Shown one piece after another: positions 30,094-38,734 of a stretch of 64,000 bases of DNA. A program made the translations under genes and the position numbers. This DNA is from Komagataella phaffii GS115 (taxonomy: Eukaryota; Ascomycota; Pichiomycetes; Pichiales; Pichiaceae), in NCBI RefSeq assembly GCF_000027005.1, contig NC_012966.1:620001-684000 (forward strand), given 5' to 3'. The notes below the pieces were generated by a model that saw only the letters and a program-made list of their open reading frames with translations, searched no databases and had not been told where the DNA came from. How positions within the stretch are numbered: the stretch's first letter is position 1; each line of letters starts with the position of its first letter.

Positions 30094-32475
30094 ATGTTAT
30101 CAGGCTACCCTGAACCTCAATACTCCAAAATCCCTTCTTCCCCTACACTCAACTCGGTCACTAATTTGGAAATGTACAAGCTAAAGGCAGACGGTTTGGC
30201 ATCGAATTCGATCCTCACCACAGATTCACACGGCAATTTCGTCGAGGAATCCACCGGAAGGAAGATCACTCTTAGAGGGGTTAATCTTGATGCTACCGCT
30301 AAGCTACCTCTAAACCAAACTACGTACAAACCCAGAGGCAAGAAGATCTTCTATGAAGGCGACACAGTCTCGTTCGTGGGGCGACCCTTCCCACTAGAGG
30401 ATGCTATGATACACATTAACAGGATCAAATCATACGGATTCAATACGATTCGATTCATCATTACGTGGGAGGCGATCGAACACGAAGGCCCAGGAAAATA
30501 TGACGAGGATTACATTAACTACACCATCGAGTTGCTCAAGATTATACATGATGCTAAAGGGTTGTACGTATTCATTGATCCTCATCAAGACGTGTGGTCT
30601 AGATTTACTGGTGGTAGTGGTGCTCCATTATGGACTATTTATGCTGCTGGGTTGGATCCAACAAGTTTCCATAATACAGAAGCTGCGTTCGTACAAAACA
30701 ACTCTAAGGATCCCCAGAATTATACCAAAATGGTTTGGACCTCAAATTACTACAGGTTGGCAACCCAAACATTGTTCACTATGTTTTTCAGCGGCAAAAC
30801 GTTCTTTCCCAAGTGCATCATTAATGGCGAGAACATCCAGTATTATTTGCAGAGGCATTTCATTGCTTCCGTGGCTCATTTCTTTTCTAGGCTCAAAGAA
30901 ACTGCTCCTTATGTATTGCACCAAACCGTAATTGGGGTTGAATCAATGAATGAGCCTAACTCCGGACTTTTGGGTTTCAAAGATCTTTCCAAAATTCCAG
31001 ACGATCAACAACTGCGAATTGATACAACCCCTACTGTATTCCAGTCTTTGATGACATGCAACGATATTCCTTGTGAGGTCGACACATACTATATATCGGT
31101 TTTCGGTCCAAGAAAGTCTGGGAGTCGCTTAGTCAATGAACAGGGAGAAGTTTTGTGGTTGAAAAATGACGAGGCAGATCGGAAATACAACTTCAAAAGG
31201 GACCCTGGATGGAAAATTGGCCATTGTCCTTATGAACTACATGGGATATGGGATTCCGATGCTCTAACGTTAATGAAGCCTGATTATTTTGCTGTTCATC
31301 CGTTGACCGGTGAAGAAGTAGATATTGATTATTTCATTAATCACGAGTTTGTGGAACATTATAAGGAATATAAAGCTGCCATAAGGGCAATAGACCCAGA
31401 TATCTTTATGTTTATGCAACCACCAGTAATGGAGGTGCCTCCAGTTTTAGTAGATTCTCCAGTTATTGACGACAAGACAGTGAACTGTCAGCATTATTAC
31501 GATGGGATGTCACTTATGTTCAAAACTTGGAATACCAAGTACAACATTGATACTTTAGGTATAATGAGAAAAAGATACAGCAATCCAATATTTGCCATTG
31601 TATTTGGAGAAAAGAACATAAGGAAGTCGCTTCGGTCCCAGTTGGGTGAGATGAAGAAAGAGAGTCGTAAAAATTTGGGGGCTAAGGTGCCTGTTCTAAT
31701 TACAGAAACCGGAATGCCATTTGATATGGATGATAAAGCTGCTTTTTCGAACGGTAATTATACTTCACAAACGAAGGCTTTAGATGCTCTTGGATATGCC
31801 TTGGAAGGAAACAATTTGAGTGTGACCTATTGGACTTATACTTCGACTAACTGCCATAAGTGGGGAGATCGATGGAATAACGAAGATTTTTCTTTATGGT
31901 CTCACGATGATCGTGCTGCTTCTTTTGACGATGATAGATTCAGTCTTAGAAGCAATTTTTTGTATGAAAGTGAAGACGATCAAACTTTCACGACCACCCT
32001 AAGTAAATCAAAGGACGACTTCAAGGTAGTCCAAACCAGGGAATACCACAGAGGTGGGGGATACCAATCAATATGGAACGGTACTAGAGCCCTGAAAGCA
32101 ATATTGAGACCATACCCAGTATTTGTCAATGGTGTTGTAAAATGCTGTGAGTACGATCTTCAAGGCTCCAAGTTTCAATTGACAATCGACTCGGACCGTG
32201 TGCATTCCAGTACAAAAGCATTAACAGAGATATTTGTTCCCAGAGTCATATTTCATCCTAGCAAGATCAAAGTATCCTGTTCATCGGGAACATTTGTTTT
32301 AGGCAATGATTCAGTTCAGGTATTGCGATGGGACCATGATATTAATGCAGGAGATCAAGAGATAACTATACACTTGAGTGATTCAGATGCAGAATTATCT
32401 GAGAAAGTCGGAAATAGTCGATTAAGAGATCTGCTGTGTGGCTGTTTTAAGTCTGTTCAAAACATCTTATGTTAA
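30094..32475 (+). CDS. EGH1: Steryl-beta-glucosidase, glycoside hydrolase family 5 (Egh1-like)
   Basis: Egh1 hydrolyses ergosteryl-beta-glucoside in yeast; the related fungal GH5 enzymes also split glucosylceramide. I start at the ATG at 30094 (MLSGYPEPQYSK), giving 793 residues against 764 in S. cerevisiae; the longer open frame begins at TTG. Motifs are RGVNLDATAKLP, GFNTIRFIITWEAIEH, DPHQDVWSRF with a bulky insert, the acid/base Glu in ESMNEPNSG and the nucleophile Glu in ITETGMPFD. The C-terminus adds a beta-rich domain (about 640-790). No signal peptide is seen, which fits a cytosolic or vacuole-associated enzyme. Komagataella has ergosterol glucoside, so the role is plausible. Confidence 0.87.
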   Translation: MLSGYPEPQYSKIPSSPTLNSVTNLEMYKLKADGLASNSILTTDSHGNFVEESTGRKITLRGVNLDATAKLPLNQTTYKPRGKKIFYEGDTVSFVGRPFPLEDAMIHINRIKSYGFNTIRFIITWEAIEHEGPGKYDEDYINYTIELLKIIHDAKGLYVFIDPHQDVWSRFTGGSGAPLWTIYAAGLDPTSFHNTEAAFVQNNSKDPQNYTKMVWTSNYYRLATQTLFTMFFSGKTFFPKCIINGENIQYYLQRHFIASVAHFFSRLKETAPYVLHQTVIGVESMNEPNSGLLGFKDLSKIPDDQQLRIDTTPTVFQSLMTCNDIPCEVDTYYISVFGPRKSGSRLVNEQGEVLWLKNDEADRKYNFKRDPGWKIGHCPYELHGIWDSDALTLMKPDYFAVHPLTGEEVDIDYFINHEFVEHYKEYKAAIRAIDPDIFMFMQPPVMEVPPVLVDSPVIDDKTVNCQHYYDGMSLMFKTWNTKYNIDTLGIMRKRYSNPIFAIVFGEKNIRKSLRSQLGEMKKESRKNLGAKVPVLITETGMPFDMDDKAAFSNGNYTSQTKALDALGYALEGNNLSVTYWTYTSTNCHKWGDRWNNEDFSLWSHDDRAASFDDDRFSLRSNFLYESEDDQTFTTTLSKSKDDFKVVQTREYHRGGGYQSIWNGTRALKAILRPYPVFVNGVVKCCEYDLQGSKFQLTIDSDRVHSSTKALTEIFVPRVIFHPSKIKVSCSSGTFVLGNDSVQVLRWDHDINAGDQEITIHLSDSDAELSEKVGNSRLRDLLCGCFKSVQNILC

Positions 32476-32688
32476 GAGGGGAAACCATTATGCGGGCAAA
32501 TGATTCCTTAGTAACCATGGGCCTTGTAGCCAGCAGCTATCAGCTCCAGTCAACTACCTAGTTATGTAGTTTTACATACATGTTTTCGTGCACCACTCAA
32601 AAGTGTTCTCGAACACCCAACGACCTGTTGGTTCCATCTGAAAGACATCATCGAAAGACACTTAACGAACCCCAGGGTATTAAATAGC
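32476..32688. promoter_or_regulatory. EGH1-SRP54 intergenic region
   Basis: These 213 bases contain the EGH1 3' end and the SRP54 promoter. Nothing beyond ordinary sequence is seen; a short TTATGTAGTTTTACAT stretch near 32560 could serve in termination or initiation. Confidence 0.4.
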
Positions 32689-34245
32689 ATGGTATTGGCA
32701 GATCTTGGAAGGCGTATCAATAACGCCGTTGGAAATGTCACCAAGTCCAATGTTGTTGACGCTGACGTCATCAGCAACATGTTAAAGGAGATTTGTAACG
32801 CCCTATTGGAGTCCGATGTGAACATTAAACTAGTTGCCCAATTGAGAGAGAAAATACGAAAACAGATCGACGCAGAGGATAAACCAGGAATTAATAAGAA
32901 GAAGCTGATCCAGAAGGTCGTTTTTGATGAGCTGGTGAAACTTGTTGATTGCAACGAAGCTGAGCTGTTCAAGCCAAAGAAAAAACAGACGAATGTGATC
33001 ATGATGGTCGGTTTACAAGGTGCTGGTAAGACAACAACCTGTACTAAACTGGCAGTGTATTACCAGAGAAGAGGATTCAAAGTGGGAATGGTCTGTGGTG
33101 ACACTTTCCGAGCTGGTGCGTTTGACCAGCTGAAACAAAACGCTACCAAGGCTAAGATTCCCTACTATGGTTCATATACAGAAACTGACCCTGTGAAAGT
33201 GACCTTTGATGGTGTGGAAGAATTCAGGAAGGAAAAGTTTGAAATAATAATTGTGGATACTTCTGGTAGACACAGGCAGGAGGAAGATTTATTCGAAGAG
33301 ATGGTACAAATTGGAAAAGCTATCAAGCCTAATCAAACAATCATGGTACTGGATGCTTCCATAGGTCAATCTGCCGAATCTCAATCTAAAGCATTTAAGG
33401 AATCATCCGATTTTGGTGCCATTATCATAACTAAAATGGATTCCAATTCCAAGGGAGGAGGTGCCCTTTCAGCTATAGCTGCCACCAACACTCCAGTAGC
33501 GTTTATTGCCACCGGAGAGCACATTCAGAATTTCGAAAAGTTTTCAGGAAGAGGATTTATCTCAAAACTTTTAGGAATTGGTGATATAGAGGGTCTTATG
33601 GAACATGTTCAGTCGATGAACTTGGATCAAGGTGATACTATCAAGAATTTCAAGGAAGGAAAGTTTACTTTACAGGATTTTCAAACGCAATTGAACAACA
33701 TCATGAAGATGGGGCCACTGTCCAAACTCGCTCAAATGTTGCCTGGTGGAATGGGACAATTGATGGGACAGGTTGGTGAAGAGGAGGCTTCAAAGAGATT
33801 GAAGCGAATGATTTATATAATGGATTCAATGACGAAGCAAGAGTTGTCAAGTGACGGTAGATTGTTTATTGATCAGCCTTCAAGGATGGTAAGAGTTGCT
33901 AGAGGCTCTGGTACCTCTGTAACTGAGGTGGAGCTTGTTCTTTTACAGCAAAAGATGATGGCTCGTATGGCATTACAATCTAAGAATATGATGAGTGGGG
34001 CCGGCGGTCCAGCAGGGATGGCTTCCAAAATGAATCCAGCTAATATGAGAAGAGCTATGCAACAAATGCAATCAAACCCAGGAATGATGGATAACATGAT
34101 GAATATGTTTGGTGGAGCTGGAGGAGCTGGAGGAGCTGGAATGCCGGATATGCAAGAAATGATGAAACAAATGTCCAGTGGCCAAATGAAAATGCCCAGT
34201 CAACAGGAAATGATGAGCATGATGAAACAGTTTGGTATGGGCTAA
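32689..34245 (+). CDS. SRP54: Signal recognition particle GTPase subunit Srp54
   Basis: Srp54 binds signal sequences as they leave the ribosome and targets them to the ER with its receptor. The 518 residues have the N domain (about 1-95), the GTPase P-loop GLQGAGKTT at 108-116, [11 protein letters not shown], the switch DTSGRHRQ and [14 protein letters not shown]. The C-terminal M domain is very Met-rich, with [13 protein letters not shown], and ends in Gly/Met repeats ([18 protein letters not shown]). The usual DTAGR is DTSGR here, as in several yeasts. Length is close to the 541 of S. cerevisiae. PRI1 converges on it, 62 bases away. Confidence 0.97.
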   Translation: MVLADLGRRINNAVGNVTKSNVVDADVISNMLKEICNALLESDVNIKLVAQLREKIRKQIDAEDKPGINKKKLIQKVVFDELVKLVDCNEAELFKPKKKQTNVIMMVGLQGAGKTTTCTKLAVYYQRRGFKVGMVCGDTFRAGAFDQLKQNATKAKIPYYGSYTETDPVKVTFDGVEEFRKEKFEIIIVDTSGRHRQEEDLFEEMVQIGKAIKPNQTIMVLDASIGQSAESQSKAFKESSDFGAIIITKMDSNSKGGGALSAIAATNTPVAFIATGEHIQNFEKFSGRGFISKLLGIGDIEGLMEHVQSMNLDQGDTIKNFKEGKFTLQDFQTQLNNIMKMGPLSKLAQMLPGGMGQLMGQVGEEEASKRLKRMIYIMDSMTKQELSSDGRLFIDQPSRMVRVARGSGTSVTEVELVLLQQKMMARMALQSKNMMSGAGGPAGMASKMNPANMRRAMQQMQSNPGMMDNMMNMFGGAGGAGGAGMPDMQEMMKQMSSGQMKMPSQQEMMSMMKQFGMG

Positions 34246-34307
34246 ACAATAGTGTCTAGATAGGGGTACCTAGTAACAACTGTATTTAATATCGTCATCA
34301 TTTTTCG

Positions 34308-35675
34308 TTAAAATTCAAGTTGAGATTTGTCATCTTGATCAACTAACTGATCTCTATTTCTTTTCCTAGATTGCAGTTCTTCTTCATTAAGTTTCTTTTT
34401 GAAATTATTGAACATTTTAATGTATTCATTGAGACTAGTCTTTTCCCATTCATGTTTCACAGATTTGCCTGGGTGGTCCGTGTCCCATTCTTCAATCTCT
34501 GACTGTAAACTACGAAGATTAGGAGATTCATCGGGCCAGAACTCCTTAACTCTTGGGTCAAATGGAACGCACACGTTTCCTGTCTTGGGGTGAATGCAAA
34601 AGGGAGACTTCAATAAATGCCCCATCAGTTTGGAAACCTCAATATCCAAACGAGGGTACATTGAGAGAATAACAATATCAGTTTTCCAATCACGTACAGC
34701 AAAGCCCTTCTTGGCTTGGGTATCAATATCTTTCCATTTTTCTAGACTAGACCTGCCTGGCTTCTCAGTCCAGAGTTTCGCCAATGACTCACGAGTAGCC
34801 GCATCGGAAATCTTCTTTGCAAGGTCTTCTATGGCTCTTTTGTCATCCCTCCAGGGATCTTGTTCTTCTAGTATAACTTCTTTGAAAGATTTGAGAAGTA
34901 TACCAGTAGACCTCTCGATATGGGGATGCAAGGGCCTTCTGAACGTCAGATTTCTATTTTTATGACCTCCCTTCAAATTCAACACGTCCAGATAGTCAAT
35001 AACTGCTTTTCTTAGGGTATCGTTCATACTCCTTGCCCTTTGATCACTGACCCAGCAATGTGCCCCTCTTCGTCCAGAAAATACCCAGATCATGTGCTCA
35101 AATCCAAAATCATCCCGTAATGCTGTATCTACAATCTCTATGGCAACATTGATGAATTTCCAGCATTTGTGGCAGATTCCCGTCTTGGAACAACATGTTC
35201 TAATGTCATCGTAGTCGGTCAAATCGATATCAACAACAAACTCTTTCTCTATAGGTTTCATCATGTTTTTCGATACTGTTTTACGTTTGCTGGGATTTAT
35301 GGAGTAAACTGCCCCAATTTCGAATCTTGTAGGAGTGACCCTTACTACAGTGTCTTTGAACTCTTTTGCACTGACGAACGAATTGTATCTCTGATATGCA
35401 CCACTTTTAAACTCGAAAGCAAACTCTCTCATGGTGAAATCTGTTTGAGGAATCGGAGAATGGTTCAACCATTCGAAAACTGGCTTGAACGGCAATAAGC
35501 GTTCATAGTAATTCCTCATGTCATATTCTGATGGTGTATAAGATGAACTCTCAGCCTTTATCAGGTTTGCCTCCATAGGAGAGGACTCCTTGGTATTTTT
35601 GTTGGGAGACGATTGAACACTTGAAACAGCTGGTGAGCTCATTGCACCACTGCTGATCTCTGGCAATCCAGGCAT
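34308..35675 (-). CDS. PRI1: DNA primase small (catalytic) subunit
   Basis: Pri1 makes the RNA primers used by DNA polymerase alpha. The 455 residues include YYERLLPFKPVFEWLNH, REFAFEF and the catalytic acidic patch EFVVDIDLTDYDD. The zinc-like CCSKTGICHKCW comes next, and then HMIWVFSGRRGAHCWVSDQRAR, a classic primase stretch. The family core ends before a basic tail (KRNRDQL). An N-terminal extension of about 45 residues, Ser-rich (SPAVSSVQSSPNKN), makes it longer than the 409-residue yeast protein; starts at Met12 or Met34 would remove it. An ACGCGT box lies 46 bp upstream, as expected for a G1/S gene. Confidence 0.95.
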   Translation of the reverse strand: MPGLPEISSGAMSSPAVSSVQSSPNKNTKESSPMEANLIKAESSSYTPSEYDMRNYYERLLPFKPVFEWLNHSPIPQTDFTMREFAFEFKSGAYQRYNSFVSAKEFKDTVVRVTPTRFEIGAVYSINPSKRKTVSKNMMKPIEKEFVVDIDLTDYDDIRTCCSKTGICHKCWKFINVAIEIVDTALRDDFGFEHMIWVFSGRRGAHCWVSDQRARSMNDTLRKAVIDYLDVLNLKGGHKNRNLTFRRPLHPHIERSTGILLKSFKEVILEEQDPWRDDKRAIEDLAKKISDAATRESLAKLWTEKPGRSSLEKWKDIDTQAKKGFAVRDWKTDIVILSMYPRLDIEVSKLMGHLLKSPFCIHPKTGNVCVPFDPRVKEFWPDESPNLRSLQSEIEEWDTDHPGKSVKHEWEKTSLNEYIKMFNNFKKKLNEEELQSRKRNRDQLVDQDDKSQLEF

Positions 35676-35721
35676 ACGACTTGTTAGACAAAAAGACTGG
35701 AGCCCTTTGGAGTTTACTTTA

Positions 35722-35727
35722 ACGCGT
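35722..35727 (-). promoter_or_regulatory. MluI cell-cycle box (ACGCGT) before PRI1
   Basis: A perfect palindromic ACGCGT lies 46 bp upstream of the PRI1 ATG, with further CGCG-containing sequences at about 35738, 35795 and 35820. S. cerevisiae PRI1 is an MBF target, so control at G1/S is the natural reading. Confidence 0.55.
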
Positions 35728-36037
35728 TTGGATATCTCGCGTCTGTTTTTACAAATGATGTTGGGATGCTACTGAACAAAAATTGAAGGGAACCCGCGCG
35801 CTTAGAAGGCTAGGTCGGCCGCGCGTGGCGCACCCTTCTGGGGATGAATAAAAATTTTATCCAATCTGCTTTTAAGGGTCGACTTTACGGAAAAAGTCAA
35901 GTGTTCCGTGAATCGAGGAATCTATGCGACGGCTGTTGTGGGGGTGTACACATCTGGTACAATCTAGGAATAAAACCCCTTCCCCACTAAATATTTCACT
36001 TATCAGGTTCGGAGTTGAATTTAGGATAATTCCTTCG

Positions 36038-36116
36038 ATGTTTCTCCATGGATTGTATCATCCTTTATAGGTAACTTTTCTCCATGGTGGAAAGTAGTAC
36101 CTGAACCTAAATGTAA
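36038..36116 (+). other. Cluster of short upstream ORFs before the 36185 gene
   Basis: Four ATG-started frames lie here: 36038-36070 (10 codons), 36048-36074 (8 codons), 36084-36104 (6 codons) and 36111-36116, which is just ATG TAA. The main ATG follows 69 nt after the last and no further ATG intervenes. Whether the transcript includes them depends on its unknown start; a T-rich patch around 36140 could instead mark a later start. Confidence 0.4.
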
Positions 36117-36184
36117 AAACCTTTTCTGCGAAGTTGTTTCTTTTTTTCTCCTCTTATACCTTCTCTCCAACTGTTGGTTCCAAG

Positions 36185-38542
36185 ATGAGTAATGGGGGTG
36201 GACCTGGAGCACCATCCAAGCTTTCTAGAGAGACGGTGAGTCTAGGTAATGGAAAGGCTTATAAAGTCCAAAAGATTAGGCAACGAAAGATTTTTAGTTG
36301 TATTCCATGCCATCAGCGCAAAATCAAGTGTTCTCGTGAAAAGCCAATCTGTTCCAGTTGCATGAAACTGTTTTCAAATGTTGGTGATCAATCAGGGGAT
36401 GCTTCTGAATATTGCAAGTACTACATCAACGATAAGAAGACAAACTTATTGAAAGACACTCCAGAGATAGAGTTTCTGCATAATGGAATTGTTTCCAGCT
36501 CGTACTTAACAGCTACCCAAAATCATCAATCACAGCCACACCTACAGTCACAACCCACAGTCGATTTCCCTCAAAACACTGCCATCATTTCTAAACTGTT
36601 AGAAGGACTTCCAGCTTCAAAAAATAGATACTTTGAACTTTTACAGATATATCAATATTGTATACACCCTTTGTGTCCAGTTGTCAACATGTCAGAGTTC
36701 ATGGATAAGGCTCAACTATTTTGGAAGTATGACTTGAAAGATCCCAAAAAAGCGGTTCAGGTTATCAATTCATCGACCAGTACAGATCTAGAACTACTGG
36801 CAGGACCCCAATTGCTCAGTTTTGTCCAATTGTTATATGCTGTGTTTGCCTGCTCGTCTTTAGCCGAGTCTGCCTTTAATATTTATCACAACCTTTCTTC
36901 GGAGACGAAAACATATTACAAAGCATGCACCGATGTCAGATACCACCTGGAGAATAAATGCAAGCATTATGATCTGGAAACGTTCCAATCGTTAGTTCTG
37001 ATTCTCATTTTAGGTCTCAGGTGGAACGTAGTGCCACTCGTGGAGGAAGTTGGTAAAACAATCAGAGCTGCCCAACTATACAGGCTAAACAGAGATCCAA
37101 TGCTGTATCATAAATTAAAGAATGAGGATTCTATCATGTTGCGACGTACTCTCTGGTGGTTGATATTCTCCCTAGATGGAAGGGTTTCTCATGTATTGGG
37201 ACTACCTCCAATTCTGCGATTGGACGATTTTGACACTTCCATGTCAATTTTTCCTAATGATATTTATCGCAGGTCCATCTGCACAGCCGAGTTCCGTTAC
37301 AGTTGCATATTGAGTGTCATCTCCCGATATATGAATGGAATGTCTGAATCATTACCCCAAAACACAGTTAACTTCTTGACTAGGAAAATTTGTGATCTGA
37401 GCGCTATGTGCGTTCACAATATTGAAGAGCTGACCAATGAACTGGAATGCAATGCTCAAAGTAACAACATGACTTCTCTTTTGCACTACGGAATCACTTT
37501 ATTGTCGATTATTCCGGACAGAGCTTTTTTCCATCTATACAATAGTGCTAATAGCTCTGGCACATTTGACCCAAGCCAGTTCAACATGCATCTACTGAAA
37601 GTTGATTATCATCTAACTGCGTCTGACTTTTATTATCTGAAGTACTCATACACCGATCTGAGCAATGCTTTATTACCATCTCTAATCCACTATATTGCCG
37701 GTTTTATTTCTCTTTATGACAGCACTTGGATACAGAAGCCTCTAGGTCAGAATTCCGTCTTGAGGGAATTCAGTCACTTGAATTGGCATCTGTATTCTTA
37801 CGTTCCCATGAACGAGCTGATCTACTTAATGATCATTGTCATTAACAATTTCGGTCAAGGCGACTCGCAAATTTATCCTGAAATCGGAGCATTTAACTAC
37901 GATCTCAACCTCAAGTTATACCTGATCAACAAGGCAATCAGTATTCTAGAAACTTACTGGAAAAACCACGGAGAATTGGGTAAGTTAGTAGACATCTTGT
38001 TGGAATCATGGAGTTTCATAAAGTTATCTCTCTCAATTGATGTATCAAAGATAATGGTGCTTGAGAGAGACGAGGAAATAGCCCATTTCATTCCACAGCC
38101 ATTCACTAAAGCATACAAGTCCACCTCGTGGCTCAATCCTGTTCCTGTTGGTGTAGACATGTTGGATCCGAGCAATATGGAGGCCCAATCGCATCGACCA
38201 AGCTCCAAATATCATCATGGTGGATTCTCCCTTTTCGAAAAGCAGCCTCAATACGATCCATTAGAGTTATTCATCAAGCATACTGGCGAATCAGCATCTA
38301 TCCCACAACCAATTGGTGGCACTATATCAAACCTAGACATAAATAATTCCCAAGTACTGAAACAGTTAGAGGTGCATCGTTTCCAGATACGAGCAAAATT
38401 TGCAGCTCTGGGCGAACTGTACGACAGGGCAATTCATTCCATTTCGGACAATCCTAACGGCGAGATTGTACTGGATGTAATGTCCTACTCCAGAGACATT
38501 GAGATTGCCATGCTACAGCTCATCAAGGCTGCAGGGGTATAG
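36185..38542 (+). CDS. Zn(II)2Cys6 transcription factor, unassigned
   Basis: This fungal zinc-cluster regulator starts at the ATG at 36185 (MSNGGGPGAPSK), because the longer open frame begins at TTG; length is 785 residues. The six Cys are C39, C42, C49, C56, C59 and C77, so the spacing is CX2CX6CX6CX2CX17C. The last gap is much longer than the usual 5-12. A Gln/His/Ser linker follows, then a fungal-specific transcription factor middle region about 160-480, with LWWLIFSLDGRVSHVLGLPP as its best conserved stretch. I do not recognise an orthologue and assign no target. Upstream ORFs suggest that translation may be tuned. Confidence 0.82.
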   Translation: MSNGGGPGAPSKLSRETVSLGNGKAYKVQKIRQRKIFSCIPCHQRKIKCSREKPICSSCMKLFSNVGDQSGDASEYCKYYINDKKTNLLKDTPEIEFLHNGIVSSSYLTATQNHQSQPHLQSQPTVDFPQNTAIISKLLEGLPASKNRYFELLQIYQYCIHPLCPVVNMSEFMDKAQLFWKYDLKDPKKAVQVINSSTSTDLELLAGPQLLSFVQLLYAVFACSSLAESAFNIYHNLSSETKTYYKACTDVRYHLENKCKHYDLETFQSLVLILILGLRWNVVPLVEEVGKTIRAAQLYRLNRDPMLYHKLKNEDSIMLRRTLWWLIFSLDGRVSHVLGLPPILRLDDFDTSMSIFPNDIYRRSICTAEFRYSCILSVISRYMNGMSESLPQNTVNFLTRKICDLSAMCVHNIEELTNELECNAQSNNMTSLLHYGITLLSIIPDRAFFHLYNSANSSGTFDPSQFNMHLLKVDYHLTASDFYYLKYSYTDLSNALLPSLIHYIAGFISLYDSTWIQKPLGQNSVLREFSHLNWHLYSYVPMNELIYLMIIVINNFGQGDSQIYPEIGAFNYDLNLKLYLINKAISILETYWKNHGELGKLVDILLESWSFIKLSLSIDVSKIMVLERDEEIAHFIPQPFTKAYKSTSWLNPVPVGVDMLDPSNMEAQSHRPSSKYHHGGFSLFEKQPQYDPLELFIKHTGESASIPQPIGGTISNLDINNSQVLKQLEVHRFQIRAKFAALGELYDRAIHSISDNPNGEIVLDVMSYSRDIEIAMLQLIKAAGV

Positions 38543-38734
38543 AACCTGATAGCCTGAATAGTTAATTACATAAGCAATGAACCGTACTGCTTCAAACTAT
38601 TCTGTAAGCAGGGAATGAATCCCCTATCATTCGCGCTTGCTGTAGTAGAGCCAAGAAAACTAATGAAAGTTTCCCCTCTGTCTTGCTAAGGGTAATCATC
38701 TCCAGCCAGCTGCTACCCATATCCCTAACTAGTG

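Larger units (their letters stand above)
35676..36184. promoter_or_regulatory. Divergent promoter between PRI1 and the zinc-cluster regulator
   Basis: This 509-bp region holds the MluI box of PRI1 and a GC-rich patch at about 35793-35835 (CCCGCGCGC and GGCCGCGCG). On the + side there are four short upstream ORFs at 36038-36116. A repeat TTTCTCCATGG occurs near 36041 and, one base off, near 36077. No coding gene is evident. Confidence 0.55.
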
